Origin: Adlercreutzia wanghongyangiae
GTDB taxonomy: Bacteria > Actinomycetota > Coriobacteriia > Coriobacteriales > Eggerthellaceae
Assembly: GCF_035989245.1 (NCBI RefSeq)
Contig: NZ_JAYMFF010000020.1
Span: forward strand, 33,611-97,610
Direction of reading: 5' to 3'
DNA length: 64,000 bases
This document shows positions 40,443-50,120 of this stretch, in pieces. The first letter of the stretch is position 1; each line of letters opens with the position of its first letter. The position numbers and the translations under genes are program-made. Below the pieces are notes generated by a model, which ran no database searches, was not told the DNA's origin, and saw only the letters and a program-made list of their open reading frames with translations.

Positions 40443-43193
40443 ATGTACCACTGCCCGGTTAACATCTGCCTCGTCGGCGTCGCCGACGAGTGCGCCCACA
40501 TCGTGGCAACCACAGAGCCGTTGCACCCGTTTTCCCATCAGGTATTCCGCACCGACGATCCGAACGCCGCCGAGGTGGCGCGGGCCGAGGCGCTGTTCAT
40601 CGACGTGACCGATCGCGATGCGGCCGCGCTCGTCGGCGCCGTGCTGGAGCACAAGAAGCACTGGGCGAAGTTGGTCGTCATCGCGCACCACGAACAGGTT
40701 CCCGAGCTGGCCGCCTTCTTCGACGCCATTGCCGACATCTGGATCGCGCCGCTGTCGACCCAGGAATTCACCTACCGCTATACCCATTGGCAGCACCTGT
40801 GCCGCCGCGACGCCGACGCCTGGGAAACCGAGCAGTTCCTGGAGGCCACCATCAACTCCATTCCCTGCCTGGTGTGGTACAAGTCGAAAGACGGCATCCA
40901 CCACAAGGTGAACGACGCGTTCTGCGCCACCGTGAACAAAGAGAAAGACGACGTGCAGGGCCGCGGCCATGCCTACATCTGGGACGTGGAGGCCGACGAC
41001 CCGGCGTGCATCGAGTCGGAACGGCAGGTGATGGAGTCGAAATCCACCATCGTGTCGGAGGAAGTGGTGCAGACAGGCGATGGAACGCGCCTGCTCACCA
41101 CCTACAAGTCGCCCCTCTACAATGTAGACGGCTCGGTCATGGGCACCGTGGGCGTAGCCATCGACGTCACCCAGGAACGCGCCTACGAGGGCGAGATCGT
41201 CGAGAAGAACCGCACGCTGGAGACCATCTTCACTACCATGGAATGCGGCGTCATTACCCACTCCCAAGACGGCTCGCGCGTGGTGGGCGTGAACCAGGCG
41301 GCCCTGAACATCCTGGGCTACGAGTCGGAGGAAGACCTGGTGGCCGGCGGCTTCGACATGGTGGCCCACTCAGTGCTGCCCGAGGACGCCGACCGCCTGC
41401 GCGCCGCTATCGCCACCCTGAAGAACGTCGGCGATTCCGTGAGCACCGAGTACCGCGTGCGCCACGACAACGGCGACATCCTGCATGTGCTGGGCAACGT
41501 GAAGCTGATCGAAAACGACGGCGAGCCCATGTACCAGCGCTTCCTGCTGGACTACACCGACCGCAAGCTGGCCGAAGTGCAGAAGGAACGCCACCAAAAG
41601 GAGCTCATCCACGCCCTGTCGGAGGACTACCTTATCGTATGCTCCTTCAACCTGGACACGGGCGAGGGCGTGCCCCTGCGCGTCAGCGGCGACGAGACGC
41701 GCCACCTGGACGACCTGTTCTGCGGCACGCTGATGCTGGAACGCTGCATCGACGAGTACCTGGCCAGCGCCGTGCACGAGGACGACCGCGCCACCCTGGG
41801 CGAGGCCCTGAGCGCCCAGAACCTGCGACGTGCGCTGGCCGAGACCACGCGCATCCACGTGAACTATCGCACCGAGCGCGACGGCGACGTGGAGTACTGC
41901 CAGGCCACGGCGGTGCGCACGGGTGACTGGGCCGAGGGCCACGACATCGTCCTGGGCTTCCGCAGCGTCGATGCGCAGACGCGCGACGAGATGAAGCGCC
42001 GCGCCCTGCTGGAAGAGGCGCTCGACCAGGCGAACAAGGCCAGCGCCGCCAAGAGCGCCTTCTTGTCGAACATGTCCCACGACATCCGCACCCCCATGAA
42101 CGCCATCGTGGGCTTCACCACCCTGGCCGGCAGCCGCATCGATCAGCCCGAGAAGGTGCGCGAGTACCTGGACAAAATCCAGTCGTCGTCCACCCACCTG
42201 CTCAGCCTCATCAACGACATCCTGGACATGAGCCGCATCGAAAGCGGCAAGGTGGCCCTCGACGAGCAGCCCTGCAGCCTCGTCGACCTGCTGGACGACC
42301 TGTACAGCATCGTGCAGGCCGAAGCCAGCGCACGGCAGCTGTATCTCACCGTGAACACGAGCGGTCTCGCGCATCCCAACGTGCGCTGCGACAAGCTGCG
42401 CATCAACCAGATTCTGCTGAACCTGCTGGGCAACTCCCTGAAGTTCACGAAGCCGGGCGGTTTCATCAAGGTGAACGTCGAAGAGGTGCCCGGAGCACCC
42501 GAGGGCTACGGCCGCTACCGCTTCACGGTGTCGGACACGGGCATCGGCATGAGCCCGGAATTCGTCGACCACATCTTCGATCCCTTCGAGCGCGAGCGCA
42601 CCAGCACCATCAGCGGCATCCAGGGCACGGGCCTGGGCATGTCCATCACCAAGAACCTGGTGGACATGATGCACGGCACGATTGCCGTGGAAAGCAAGAA
42701 GGGCGTCGGCAGCCTGTTCACCATCGAGCTGACGCTGGCCCTGGACGCGCGGGGGGAAGGCGCGGCCCGCGTGCGTGCCGAGAAAGCCGCCCACGCCCAT
42801 CCGCACGCGGTGCACGGCAGCCGCATCCTGCTGGTGGACGACAACGACCTGAACCGCGAGATCGCCATCACCCTTTTGGAAGACGAGGGCTTCGCCGTGG
42901 AGTACGCCGTCGATGGCCAAGAGGCTGTCGACAAGCTGCGCGCCTCGGGTGCCGACCACTTCCAGCTGGTGCTGATGGACGTGCAGATGCCCGTCATGAA
43001 CGGCTACGAGGCCACCCGAGCCATTCGCAACCTTGACGACGAGCGCTTGGCGCGCATTCCCATCCTGGCCATGACTGCCGACGCTTTCGAGGAAGATCGC
43101 CAGAAAGCCCTGCGCTGCGGCATGAACGGGCACCTCACGAAGCCCATCGAGATCAGCAAGCTCTTCGAAGCCCTCGACACCGTTCTCGCCTAA
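40443..43193 (+). CDS. Soluble hybrid sensor histidine kinase/response regulator
   Basis: Protein of 916 residues without membrane helices. Order: an N-terminal receiver-like domain (NICLVGVADECAHIVATTEP, degenerate), a PAS domain (FLEATINSIPCLVWYKSKDG), a second PAS (LETIFTTMECGVITHSQDGS), a third PAS-like block, then the kinase core with H box NMSHDIRTPMNAIVGF (about residues 541-556), N box NLLGNSLKFT, G1 DTGIGM, and G2 GTGLGMSI. A C-terminal receiver follows, with VDDNDLNRE and phospho-acceptor Asp in LVLMDVQMP (about residue 844). The missing transmitter of output suggests a phosphorelay to a separate protein. Divergent promoter from the DUF218 gene. Confidence 0.93.
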   Translation: MYHCPVNICLVGVADECAHIVATTEPLHPFSHQVFRTDDPNAAEVARAEALFIDVTDRDAAALVGAVLEHKKHWAKLVVIAHHEQVPELAAFFDAIADIWIAPLSTQEFTYRYTHWQHLCRRDADAWETEQFLEATINSIPCLVWYKSKDGIHHKVNDAFCATVNKEKDDVQGRGHAYIWDVEADDPACIESERQVMESKSTIVSEEVVQTGDGTRLLTTYKSPLYNVDGSVMGTVGVAIDVTQERAYEGEIVEKNRTLETIFTTMECGVITHSQDGSRVVGVNQAALNILGYESEEDLVAGGFDMVAHSVLPEDADRLRAAIATLKNVGDSVSTEYRVRHDNGDILHVLGNVKLIENDGEPMYQRFLLDYTDRKLAEVQKERHQKELIHALSEDYLIVCSFNLDTGEGVPLRVSGDETRHLDDLFCGTLMLERCIDEYLASAVHEDDRATLGEALSAQNLRRALAETTRIHVNYRTERDGDVEYCQATAVRTGDWAEGHDIVLGFRSVDAQTRDEMKRRALLEEALDQANKASAAKSAFLSNMSHDIRTPMNAIVGFTTLAGSRIDQPEKVREYLDKIQSSSTHLLSLINDILDMSRIESGKVALDEQPCSLVDLLDDLYSIVQAEASARQLYLTVNTSGLAHPNVRCDKLRINQILLNLLGNSLKFTKPGGFIKVNVEEVPGAPEGYGRYRFTVSDTGIGMSPEFVDHIFDPFERERTSTISGIQGTGLGMSITKNLVDMMHGTIAVESKKGVGSLFTIELTLALDARGEGAARVRAEKAAHAHPHAVHGSRILLVDDNDLNREIAITLLEDEGFAVEYAVDGQEAVDKLRASGADHFQLVLMDVQMPVMNGYEATRAIRNLDDERLARIPILAMTADAFEEDRQKALRCGMNGHLTKPIEISKLFEALDTVLA

Positions 43194-43206
43194 AAGCCGC
43201 CGCGCC

Positions 43207-44664
43207 CTAACGCTCGACGGTCTCCAGCAGGTCGATCAGCTCCTGCCGCGAATGCACGCCCGTTTTCGCGAAGATGTTCTTCATATGGGTGCGCACGGTG
43301 TTCTTCGAGATGACCAGCTCCTCGGCAATGTAGGCCGCATCGCGACCGCGGGCCAGCAGGCCCAGCACATCGGCCTCGCGCGCCGAAAGGCCGTACTGGA
43401 CCACCACCTGATCGCAGGGGCTTGCAGAGGGGGCAGCCGGTTGAGACGCATCCTCGGCCGGCGCATCCTCGGGGGAAGGCGCCGGCGCCGTCACGCCCTG
43501 CTGTCGCTTGGCGTTCATCATCATAGACATGCAGTAGATGGCCACCAGCGCCACCACCGACAGACCCGCAAAGCCGATGCCCGCGGTGTTGTCCAGAATG
43601 CAGCCCAGCAAAAGCCCCAGCTCCATGGCCGCGTACACCGTGCCCGCGAACACCCCGTACACCAGCACCGGCTGCACGCACTGATTGCGTGCCACACGCG
43701 AGCACGACACCACCATCAGCGACGAGGTGACCGAGAACACAGCGAACACCAGCAGCACGAGCCACTGGTGAAACGTGCTGTCGAGCAAGGGCAGCAGCAG
43801 ATAGATCGTCGCCGTCAGCGGGAACACGATCTGGTACAGCCGTGCAAGGCCCACCCGCTCGTACACGGTCTTCCACGTGGCCAGCAGCACCACCGACGTG
43901 ATGAGCAACCCCACCATATTCGCGTTGTCGAAGGCCTGGGATACCTCGGCGTTGTTAATGGCCTCCACGCGAATGAGGCCCACCACGAAGGCCGAGAAGG
44001 CGATGCAGATGAGCGACGGCCACGACTCCCGCGCCGCCCGACGGCAACGGTCCACCTGCTGGGCCGGAATGGTGTCAAATGCCGGATGCACCTGGCCGAC
44101 GAAGCGACGGGCGCCCAGCACGGCCGCGGCCATGGCAGGCACCAGCACCAGGAATCCCAACCACATCATAGTCGCGCGGGGCAGCTGCCCGATGGCGATG
44201 CACACCGCCGCCGAGATGCCAGCGGCCGCGAATACCACGATGCCGGCATCGTACACCTTCAGCGAGGCCACCATTTCCTGCAGAAAGCAGAACATGAAAC
44301 CGCTACCGCACCCCAGGCACGCCGCGCACAGCACCAGCGCCCCGTGCAAGCCGATCAGCCCCGCCATATGCGCGCCCACAATGGCGGGCACCATCAGAAA
44401 CAGCGACAATGCCACCAGCGGATGCCGCCACACCGCGCTCTTCGGACGCCGATAGGCAACAGCGGCCGCGGCGAACAGCGACAGGGGGAAAGCACCGCAG
44501 CGCACGAAGTACTCCACGGCACGCGCATCGTAGGAGGCAGCGCTGCCTGGCAGCAGCACGGTGTAGCCGCCCCACAGCACGATGCTCGTGCACGCCAAAA
44601 AGAGCCCATAAGAGCCGGCGGCCACCGCCAGTCGCGCCGCGTCGCTCGTCGCACTCTGCATCAT
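43207..44664 (-). CDS. LuxR-family regulator with about 12 membrane segments
   Basis: Protein of 485 residues. Residues ~10-400 are a membrane domain with about 12 hydrophobic helices (e.g. SYGLFLACTSIVLWGGYTVL; LVALSLFLMVPAIVGAHMAG). An Ala/Pro-rich linker follows, then a C-terminal LuxR/NarL-type HTH: YGLSAREADVLGLLARGRDA, AYIAEELVISKNTVRTHMKN, IFAKTGVHSRQELI. This membrane-LuxR architecture is highly expanded in Eggerthellaceae, typically next to Tat flavoprotein or molybdoenzyme genes, and is thought to sense the substrate. ATG 44664 with GGAAGGAAG upstream; the longer frame to 44736 has none. Divergent from the flavoprotein gene. Confidence 0.93.
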   Translation of the reverse strand: MMQSATSDAARLAVAAGSYGLFLACTSIVLWGGYTVLLPGSAASYDARAVEYFVRCGAFPLSLFAAAAVAYRRPKSAVWRHPLVALSLFLMVPAIVGAHMAGLIGLHGALVLCAACLGCGSGFMFCFLQEMVASLKVYDAGIVVFAAAGISAAVCIAIGQLPRATMMWLGFLVLVPAMAAAVLGARRFVGQVHPAFDTIPAQQVDRCRRAARESWPSLICIAFSAFVVGLIRVEAINNAEVSQAFDNANMVGLLITSVVLLATWKTVYERVGLARLYQIVFPLTATIYLLLPLLDSTFHQWLVLLVFAVFSVTSSLMVVSCSRVARNQCVQPVLVYGVFAGTVYAAMELGLLLGCILDNTAGIGFAGLSVVALVAIYCMSMMMNAKRQQGVTAPAPSPEDAPAEDASQPAAPSASPCDQVVVQYGLSAREADVLGLLARGRDAAYIAEELVISKNTVRTHMKNIFAKTGVHSRQELIDLLETVER

Positions 44665-44931
44665 CAGCTTCCTTCCCTCCCCGCTTCGCCTGCGCCAGCC
44701 CTTCAAGGCCACTGCGGCAAGAACGCGAAACCGCATCTATTATATCGGCCGCCTCGCCTTGAATACGGGCAGATAGGCGCCCGCCGGCGTTCCGGCACCC
44801 CTCTGGGAAAGAAACCACCCAAACTGGATGAGGCCCGCAGCCTGCGCAAACGCTAGGATTTCAAGGGAGGTCGGCACCGACGGGAAAACGGCGCCGGTGC
44901 CCATTGTTCATCCTGGAGGGAAGGAAATCAC

Positions 44932-46671
44932 ATGAGAGCATCTATGGATCGTCGCGGCTTCATGAAGGGCGCGGCCCTGGGCGCCGCCGGCTTGGTGGCC
45001 ACCGGTGCGCTGGCCGCTTGCACCAGCCCGGCCGCCCAGACGACAACCGACGCTGCCGAAGGCAATCTGGCCGACACCTCAAGCGCGGGCGTGAACGCCG
45101 CCGACCAGCCCTGGGCCTTCGAAATCGCCCCCGAGCCCATCGCCGACGACCAGATTACCGCCACCGAGGAGGCCGACGTGGTCGTGGTGGGCGGCGGCAT
45201 GGCCGGCATGGTCACCGCGGCCTCGTGCGCCGAGAACGGCCTGAAGGTCATCCTCATCAGCGCCTCGTCGGCCCCCGTTTCTCGCGGCGGTTCGAACAAC
45301 GGCGTGTACTCCAAGGTGATGGAGTCGATGGGCATCGAGCGCATGGATCCCACCTGGTTCTACCGCATGCAGTACGCGGCCAACGGCGGCAACTTCCGCC
45401 CCGAGCTGTGGTACAAGTTCTACAACCACTCCGAGGAGGCCATCAACTGGATCATCGACATCGCCGCTAACGCTGGCATCAAGACCACCATCGAGTCGGG
45501 CCCGGCCTACAAAGAGGGCGACCCCATGTACACCCCCACCGCCGCCCACGCTTTCTACGTGGATGACGAGGAGCTGCACGGCGCCATCGGCAACGGCGAG
45601 GGATACATCGCTGCCGAAATGGGCCGCTACATCGCCGAGGATCTGGGCGTGGACGTGCGCTGGGACGTGAAGGCCGAGCAGCTGGTGCGCGGCGGCGCGG
45701 CCAACGGTACATCGGGCCGCGTAGACGCCGTCATTGCCACCGACGGCAACGCCTACACCAAGTACGTGGGCACCAAGGCCGTGGTCATGGCCACCGGCGA
45801 CTTCTCCCACGACAGGGACATGATGGAGAAGTACTGCCCGCAGGCCGTTGAGCTGTGCGACTTCACCACCGAGGTGAACTACGACCAGGGCATTTGGATG
45901 GGCGGCCTTATGCCCGGCGACGGCCACAAGATGGAGCTGTGGATCGGCGGTGCGTGGCAGAAGGAGCCGAACAACATCATGCTGGGCCGCCCCAACCTGC
46001 CGGGCGATCAGCCCTACACCAGCCACACGGGCCTCATGGTGGACAACACCGGCCGCCGCTTCATGAACGAGGACGTGCTGGGCGGCTTCGCCTGCGCCAC
46101 CATCATGCATCTGCCCGAGAAAACCGCCTACTGCATCTGGGGCCAGAACCGCGCCGAGGCCGGCGGCCCCTGGGGCGCCATCAACTACGCCCACGGCGAG
46201 TACTTCACCACGGAAGAGGTTATCGAGCGCTGGGACAACGACACCGACGGCTTCAACATCGTGAAGGCCGACACCCGCGAGGAGGTTATCGCCCAGCTGG
46301 GTCTGCCCGCCGAGACTATCGACACCATCGAGCGCTACAACGGCATGTGCGCCGCAGGCGCCGACACCGATTTCTACAAGACGGCCGACAAGCTGATTCC
46401 CGTGGGCGAGGGCGACGGCCCCTTCTATGGAGCTGCCTTCACGCCGGGCTTTCTCACCTCGCTCGGCGGCCTACGCACCGATGTGCACCTGCGCGTGCTT
46501 GACAAAGACGACCAGCCCATCGAGGGCCTGTACAACGCCGGATGCATGATCGGCAACTTCTACAGCGCCACCTACACCTTCGCCATGGAGGGCATGAACT
46601 ACGGCGCCTGCTGCATCACGCTCCCCTACGTGCTGGGCCAGGAGCTGGCCTCCGGCGAGCTGGACGCCTAA
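44932..46671 (+). CDS. Tat-exported FAD-dependent reductase (fumarate reductase/flavocytochrome c type)
   Basis: Protein of 579 residues. Tat signal DRRGFMKGAALGAAGLVATG ends ALAAC, a possible lipobox. The FAD domain has DVVVVGGGMAGMVTAASCAE near residues 82-102, the SAPVSRGGSNNGV segment, ATGDFSHD, the MVDNTGRRFMNED motif, and a C-terminal GLYNAGCMIGNFYSATYTFA/MEGMNYG FAD clasp. This is the family of Shewanella fumarate/urocanate reductases, greatly expanded in gut Eggerthellaceae, where members reduce cinnamates, shikimate-like or steroid substrates. No heme-binding CxxCH domain is present, so the electron donor is separate. Substrate not assigned. Divergent LuxR gene probably regulates it. 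Confidence 0.94.
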   Translation: MRASMDRRGFMKGAALGAAGLVATGALAACTSPAAQTTTDAAEGNLADTSSAGVNAADQPWAFEIAPEPIADDQITATEEADVVVVGGGMAGMVTAASCAENGLKVILISASSAPVSRGGSNNGVYSKVMESMGIERMDPTWFYRMQYAANGGNFRPELWYKFYNHSEEAINWIIDIAANAGIKTTIESGPAYKEGDPMYTPTAAHAFYVDDEELHGAIGNGEGYIAAEMGRYIAEDLGVDVRWDVKAEQLVRGGAANGTSGRVDAVIATDGNAYTKYVGTKAVVMATGDFSHDRDMMEKYCPQAVELCDFTTEVNYDQGIWMGGLMPGDGHKMELWIGGAWQKEPNNIMLGRPNLPGDQPYTSHTGLMVDNTGRRFMNEDVLGGFACATIMHLPEKTAYCIWGQNRAEAGGPWGAINYAHGEYFTTEEVIERWDNDTDGFNIVKADTREEVIAQLGLPAETIDTIERYNGMCAAGADTDFYKTADKLIPVGEGDGPFYGAAFTPGFLTSLGGLRTDVHLRVLDKDDQPIEGLYNAGCMIGNFYSATYTFAMEGMNYGACCITLPYVLGQELASGELDA

Positions 46672-46751
46672 CCGCACCATCTCAAAGCGGCCCCGTGCCG
46701 CACCTTTCGCCCGGGGCGGCCCCCTCCCTTCCGCTCCGGGCAACACCAAAA

Positions 46752-46792
46752 GCGCCCCGACATCGTTGGCGATGCCGGGGCGCCTCGTTTTT
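46752..46792 (+). terminator. Rho-independent terminator after the flavoprotein gene
   Basis: Strong stem: GCGCCCCG (46752-46759) with CGGGGCGC (46776-46783), extended inside by CATC/GATG, then CTCG and a TTTTT run at 46788-46792. It sits 80 bp after the stop codon. Confidence 0.88.
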
Positions 46793-46820
46793 CTCCGCCC
46801 TCCGTAGCCAGACGCCCTTC

Positions 46821-46899
46821 GTAGGGGCGGACTTCAGTCCGCCCTATCGAGCGGAATTGGCGCCCCTGGCAGCAAGGGGCGACTAAAGTCGCCCCCTAC
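46821..46899. repeat. Two facing copies of the dispersed GC-rich palindrome
   Basis: 46821-46844 reads GTAGGGGCGGACTTCAGTCC plus GCCC; 46876-46899 is an inverted copy with compensatory changes (GACT/AGTC core in place of GGCC/GGCC), so pairing in the stem is kept although the sequence differs. They lie between the flavoprotein terminator and the end of leuS. Confidence 0.85.
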
Positions 46900-46962
46900 G
46901 GAATCTTTACAGCGATCACCTGGCCTCAAGTCGAACGCTCGCTCTGCTTCAAACGGCGTCAA

Positions 46963-49536
46963 CTACACGGCCACGATGTTCACCAAACGGCCGGGGACGT
47001 ACACTTCCTTCTTCACCTGCTTGCCGGCTACCAGGTCGGCCACGGCCTCGCGGGCGCAGGCCAGCACATCGGCCTCGGGAGCATCGGCGGCCACCGTGAT
47101 GCGGGCCTTCACCTTGCCGCAGATCTGCACGGCCAGCTCCACCTCGTCGGCCTTGGCCTGCTCGGGGTCGAATGTAGGCCACGGCTCGTCGTACACAAAG
47201 CCCTCGCGCCCGAGCGCCTGCCGCCACAGCTCGTCGGATAGGTGCGGCGTGAAGGGCGCCAGCAGCTTCACCAGCACCTCGGCCACTTCCGCGTCCAGCG
47301 CGCGCTTATCCTCGCAGGCCGCGCGATCCTCGGGGCCAAAGGCGCGCAGGTACTCGCCGGCGGCATTCGACAGCTCCATGATGGCGGCGAGCGCGGTGTT
47401 GAAGTTGTTGCGCTCGATGTCGGCGCTCACCTTCTGCACCACGCGATGGCGCTCGCGCGCAAGCTTCTTCGCCGCGGCCTCGGCTGCCTCGCCGGCCGGC
47501 TTCTGGGCGAACAGCGTCTCATCGCCGGCATTGCCCATAAGGTCGTGCACCTGGCGCCACACGCGGTTCAGGAACTTGTACATGCCCGGCAGGCCGTCGT
47601 CGTTCCACAGCTTCTCCTTCTCGGGCGGCCCCAGAAACAGGATGTAGGCGCGCACGGCATCGGCGCCGTACTCGGCGATGACCGCCTCGGGCGAGACCAC
47701 GTTGCCCTTCGACTTGCTCATCACATCGCCGTGGGCGTCCAGCACCATGCCCTGGCACAGCAGGTTCGTGAAGGGCTCGTCGAAGTCGAGCAGGCCCATG
47801 TCGCGCATCACCTTCGTGAAGAAGCGGCTGTACAAAAGGTGCAGGATGGCGTGCTCGATGCCGCCGATGTACTGGTCCACGGGCATCCAACCGTTGGCCT
47901 TTGCCGGGTCGAAGGGCGCGTGGATGTTGTGCGGGTCGGTATAGCGCATGTAGTACCAGCTGGAGCATGTGAAGGTGTCCATGGTGTCGGTCTCGCGCCG
48001 GGCCGGGGCGCCGCACACCGGGCAGGTGCACTCGGCGAAGCCGGCATGGGTGGCCAGCGTCTCGCCGGCGGCCAGATCGATGTCCTCGGGCAGGCGCACC
48101 GGCAGGTCCTCCTCGGGCACCGGCACCACGCCGCACGTATCGCAGTGGATGGCCGGGATGGGGTTGCCCCAGTAGCGCTGGCGGCTGATGAGCCAGTCGC
48201 GCAGGCGGAACTCCACGGTGCGGCGCCCGCGGCCCATCTCCTCGAGCGCGGCCACCACGGCGGCCTCGCCCTCGGAGTGCTTGCCGCCGCGCATGCCCGT
48301 GTAGGGGCCCGACTGCACGAGGATGCCCTCGGCAGCGTAGGCCTCGGGCCAGTCGACCGAGGTGACCACGCGGCCCTGCTCGTCTTTCAACGACGGGTAC
48401 AGCTCATCGTCCTCGGGCAGGATGATGGGGATGATGGGCAGATCGTACTTGCGGGCGAACTCGAAGTCGCGCGCGTCCCCGCAGGGCACGGCCATGACGG
48501 CGCCGGTGCCGTAGTCGGCCACGATGTAGTCGCCCACCCACACGGGCACTTTCTCGCCGTTGATGGGGTTCACCACGTAGCGGCCGGTGAACGCGCCGTG
48601 CTTCTCGTGGTCACCCTGAACACGCTGCACCGCGGTCACCTTCTTGGCGGCTTCCACCAGCTCCATGACGGGCGCCTCGTATTCCGTGCCCGCCACCAGG
48701 CCGTGCAAGAGCTTGCTCTCGGGCGCCAGCAGGAAGAAGCTGCAGCCGAAGAGCGTGTCGGCGCGGGTGGTGAACACGGTGATGATGTCGTCGTCAGTGG
48801 GCTCGGCGGGCACGTTCCCCTCGGCGTCGCACAGGATGAAGTCCACGTTCGCGCCCTCGGAGCGGCCGATCCAGTTGGCCTGCTGCTGCTTCACGCGCTC
48901 GGGCCAGCCCTCAAGCTGGTCCAGGTCGTCCAGCAGCTCCTGGGCGTAGTCCGTGATCTTGTAGTACCACTGGGTGAGATCGCGCTTTTCAACCTCGGAG
49001 TCGCAGCGCCAGCAGCGGCCCTCGATGACCTGCTCGTTGGCGAGCACGGTAGCGCAGCTCGGGCACCAGTTCACCGGCGAGTTGCGGCGCTCCACAAGCC
49101 CTCGCTCCCAGAACTTCAGGAAGATCCACTGGCCCCAGCGGTAATACTCGGGGTCGCACGCCACCACCTTGCGGTCCCAGTCGTAGGAAAAGCCCATGCG
49201 CGAGAAACTCTTCTTCTGGGTCTCGATGTTCTCGTAGGTCCACAGAGCCGGGTGGCTGTGGTGCTTCACCGCGGCGTTCTCGGCGGGCAGGCCGAAGGCG
49301 TCCCAGCCCATGGGATGCAGCACGTCGAAGCCGCGCATCTTGGCGTAGCGGGCGGCCACATCGCCGTAGGTGTAGTTGCTCGCGTGCCCCATGTGCATGT
49401 CGCCCGAGGGGTACGGGAACATCTCCAACACGTACTTCTTCGGACGATCGGAATTCTCCGGCACCGTGTACAGGCCGGCCTCCTCCCAGGCCAACTGCAG
49501 GCGGGGCTCGATCTCATGGGGGTTGTAGGCTTTCAT
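46963..49536 (-). CDS. leuS: Leucyl-tRNA synthetase
   Basis: Class I synthetase of 857 residues that charges tRNA-Leu. It contains the HIGH motif as HMGH (residues 48-51) in MFPYPSGDMHMGHASNYTYG, the CP1 editing domain with TRADTLFGC and GAVMAVPCGDARD, the zinc-type segment with CPSC and CWRC, and KMSKS as VMSKSKGN near residue 605. Standard bacterial length. ATG 49536 with GAGGGAG upstream. Monocistronic; no T-box was recognised in the 584-bp region upstream, although that region has other structure. Confidence 0.97.
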   Translation of the reverse strand: MKAYNPHEIEPRLQLAWEEAGLYTVPENSDRPKKYVLEMFPYPSGDMHMGHASNYTYGDVAARYAKMRGFDVLHPMGWDAFGLPAENAAVKHHSHPALWTYENIETQKKSFSRMGFSYDWDRKVVACDPEYYRWGQWIFLKFWERGLVERRNSPVNWCPSCATVLANEQVIEGRCWRCDSEVEKRDLTQWYYKITDYAQELLDDLDQLEGWPERVKQQQANWIGRSEGANVDFILCDAEGNVPAEPTDDDIITVFTTRADTLFGCSFFLLAPESKLLHGLVAGTEYEAPVMELVEAAKKVTAVQRVQGDHEKHGAFTGRYVVNPINGEKVPVWVGDYIVADYGTGAVMAVPCGDARDFEFARKYDLPIIPIILPEDDELYPSLKDEQGRVVTSVDWPEAYAAEGILVQSGPYTGMRGGKHSEGEAAVVAALEEMGRGRRTVEFRLRDWLISRQRYWGNPIPAIHCDTCGVVPVPEEDLPVRLPEDIDLAAGETLATHAGFAECTCPVCGAPARRETDTMDTFTCSSWYYMRYTDPHNIHAPFDPAKANGWMPVDQYIGGIEHAILHLLYSRFFTKVMRDMGLLDFDEPFTNLLCQGMVLDAHGDVMSKSKGNVVSPEAVIAEYGADAVRAYILFLGPPEKEKLWNDDGLPGMYKFLNRVWRQVHDLMGNAGDETLFAQKPAGEAAEAAAKKLARERHRVVQKVSADIERNNFNTALAAIMELSNAAGEYLRAFGPEDRAACEDKRALDAEVAEVLVKLLAPFTPHLSDELWRQALGREGFVYDEPWPTFDPEQAKADEVELAVQICGKVKARITVAADAPEADVLACAREAVADLVAGKQVKKEVYVPGRLVNIVAV

Positions 49537-49622
49537 GGCACTCCCTCGGAAAACGTGGCTTTCGACCGCGCGTATTCCCGCGGCCGCGAGTTGATTTCCC
49601 CATTATAACCATGGAAAGCCCG

Positions 49623-49915
49623 AGAAAACCCCTCGCTCCCAAACCGCGCTTCCGATTACGACGGACGGAGCTATCCGGGGGGGGACATCGCGCCCCTTTG
49701 CAAGCGCCCCGAGCGCCCGCTTCTCCCATGCGCCATCGAGTAAAACACTTAAAACACCTCTGGCAAGACAAAAATCGCGTTTTTCAGAACTTTAGAAAGA
49801 GGCGCAGACCTTCAAAAGGGAGGAGCCCGCAACGCCGACCTGGGAAAACCCCTCGCTCTTCAGAGAAAATGGACACCGACGCGCTGCCAAGGTTCTGAGA
49901 ATCGCGGTTTTTGTC
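49623..49915. repeat. Inverted-arm element and short direct repeats upstream of leuS
   Basis: The 584-bp gap between leuS and hypA holds no convincing gene. 49767-49793 and 49889-49915 are inverse copies (23 of 27 bases; GACAAAAA...CGCG...TCAGAAC) around a 95-nt loop. GAAAACCCCTCGCTC occurs twice, at 49623-49637 and 49848-49862, the second inside the loop. The element could be a leader of leuS (leftward) or an independent RNA. Confidence 0.6.
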
Positions 49916-50120
49916 CCAGAATCACGATTGCCGCGCGCGGTAAAGTCATGCGCCCCCTCATGCCGCTGGGAAACATGCCATTCCGAAACGCCGAACCGGG
50001 GCTTCGGCAAAAGCGAACGAGTCGCAAGCGCCCATAGATGAGCGCAGGGCTATACTGCAAACAAGGCCCCGACCGAACAGGGGATTCGGCGCGCGAGCGT
50101 CATTGGTGAGAGGAGTCGCT

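Noticed and set aside
47242..49608. 788-codon open frame opposite leuS
   Set aside because: His/Val-rich mirror frame of the synthetase gene, which has HIGH and KMSKS motifs.
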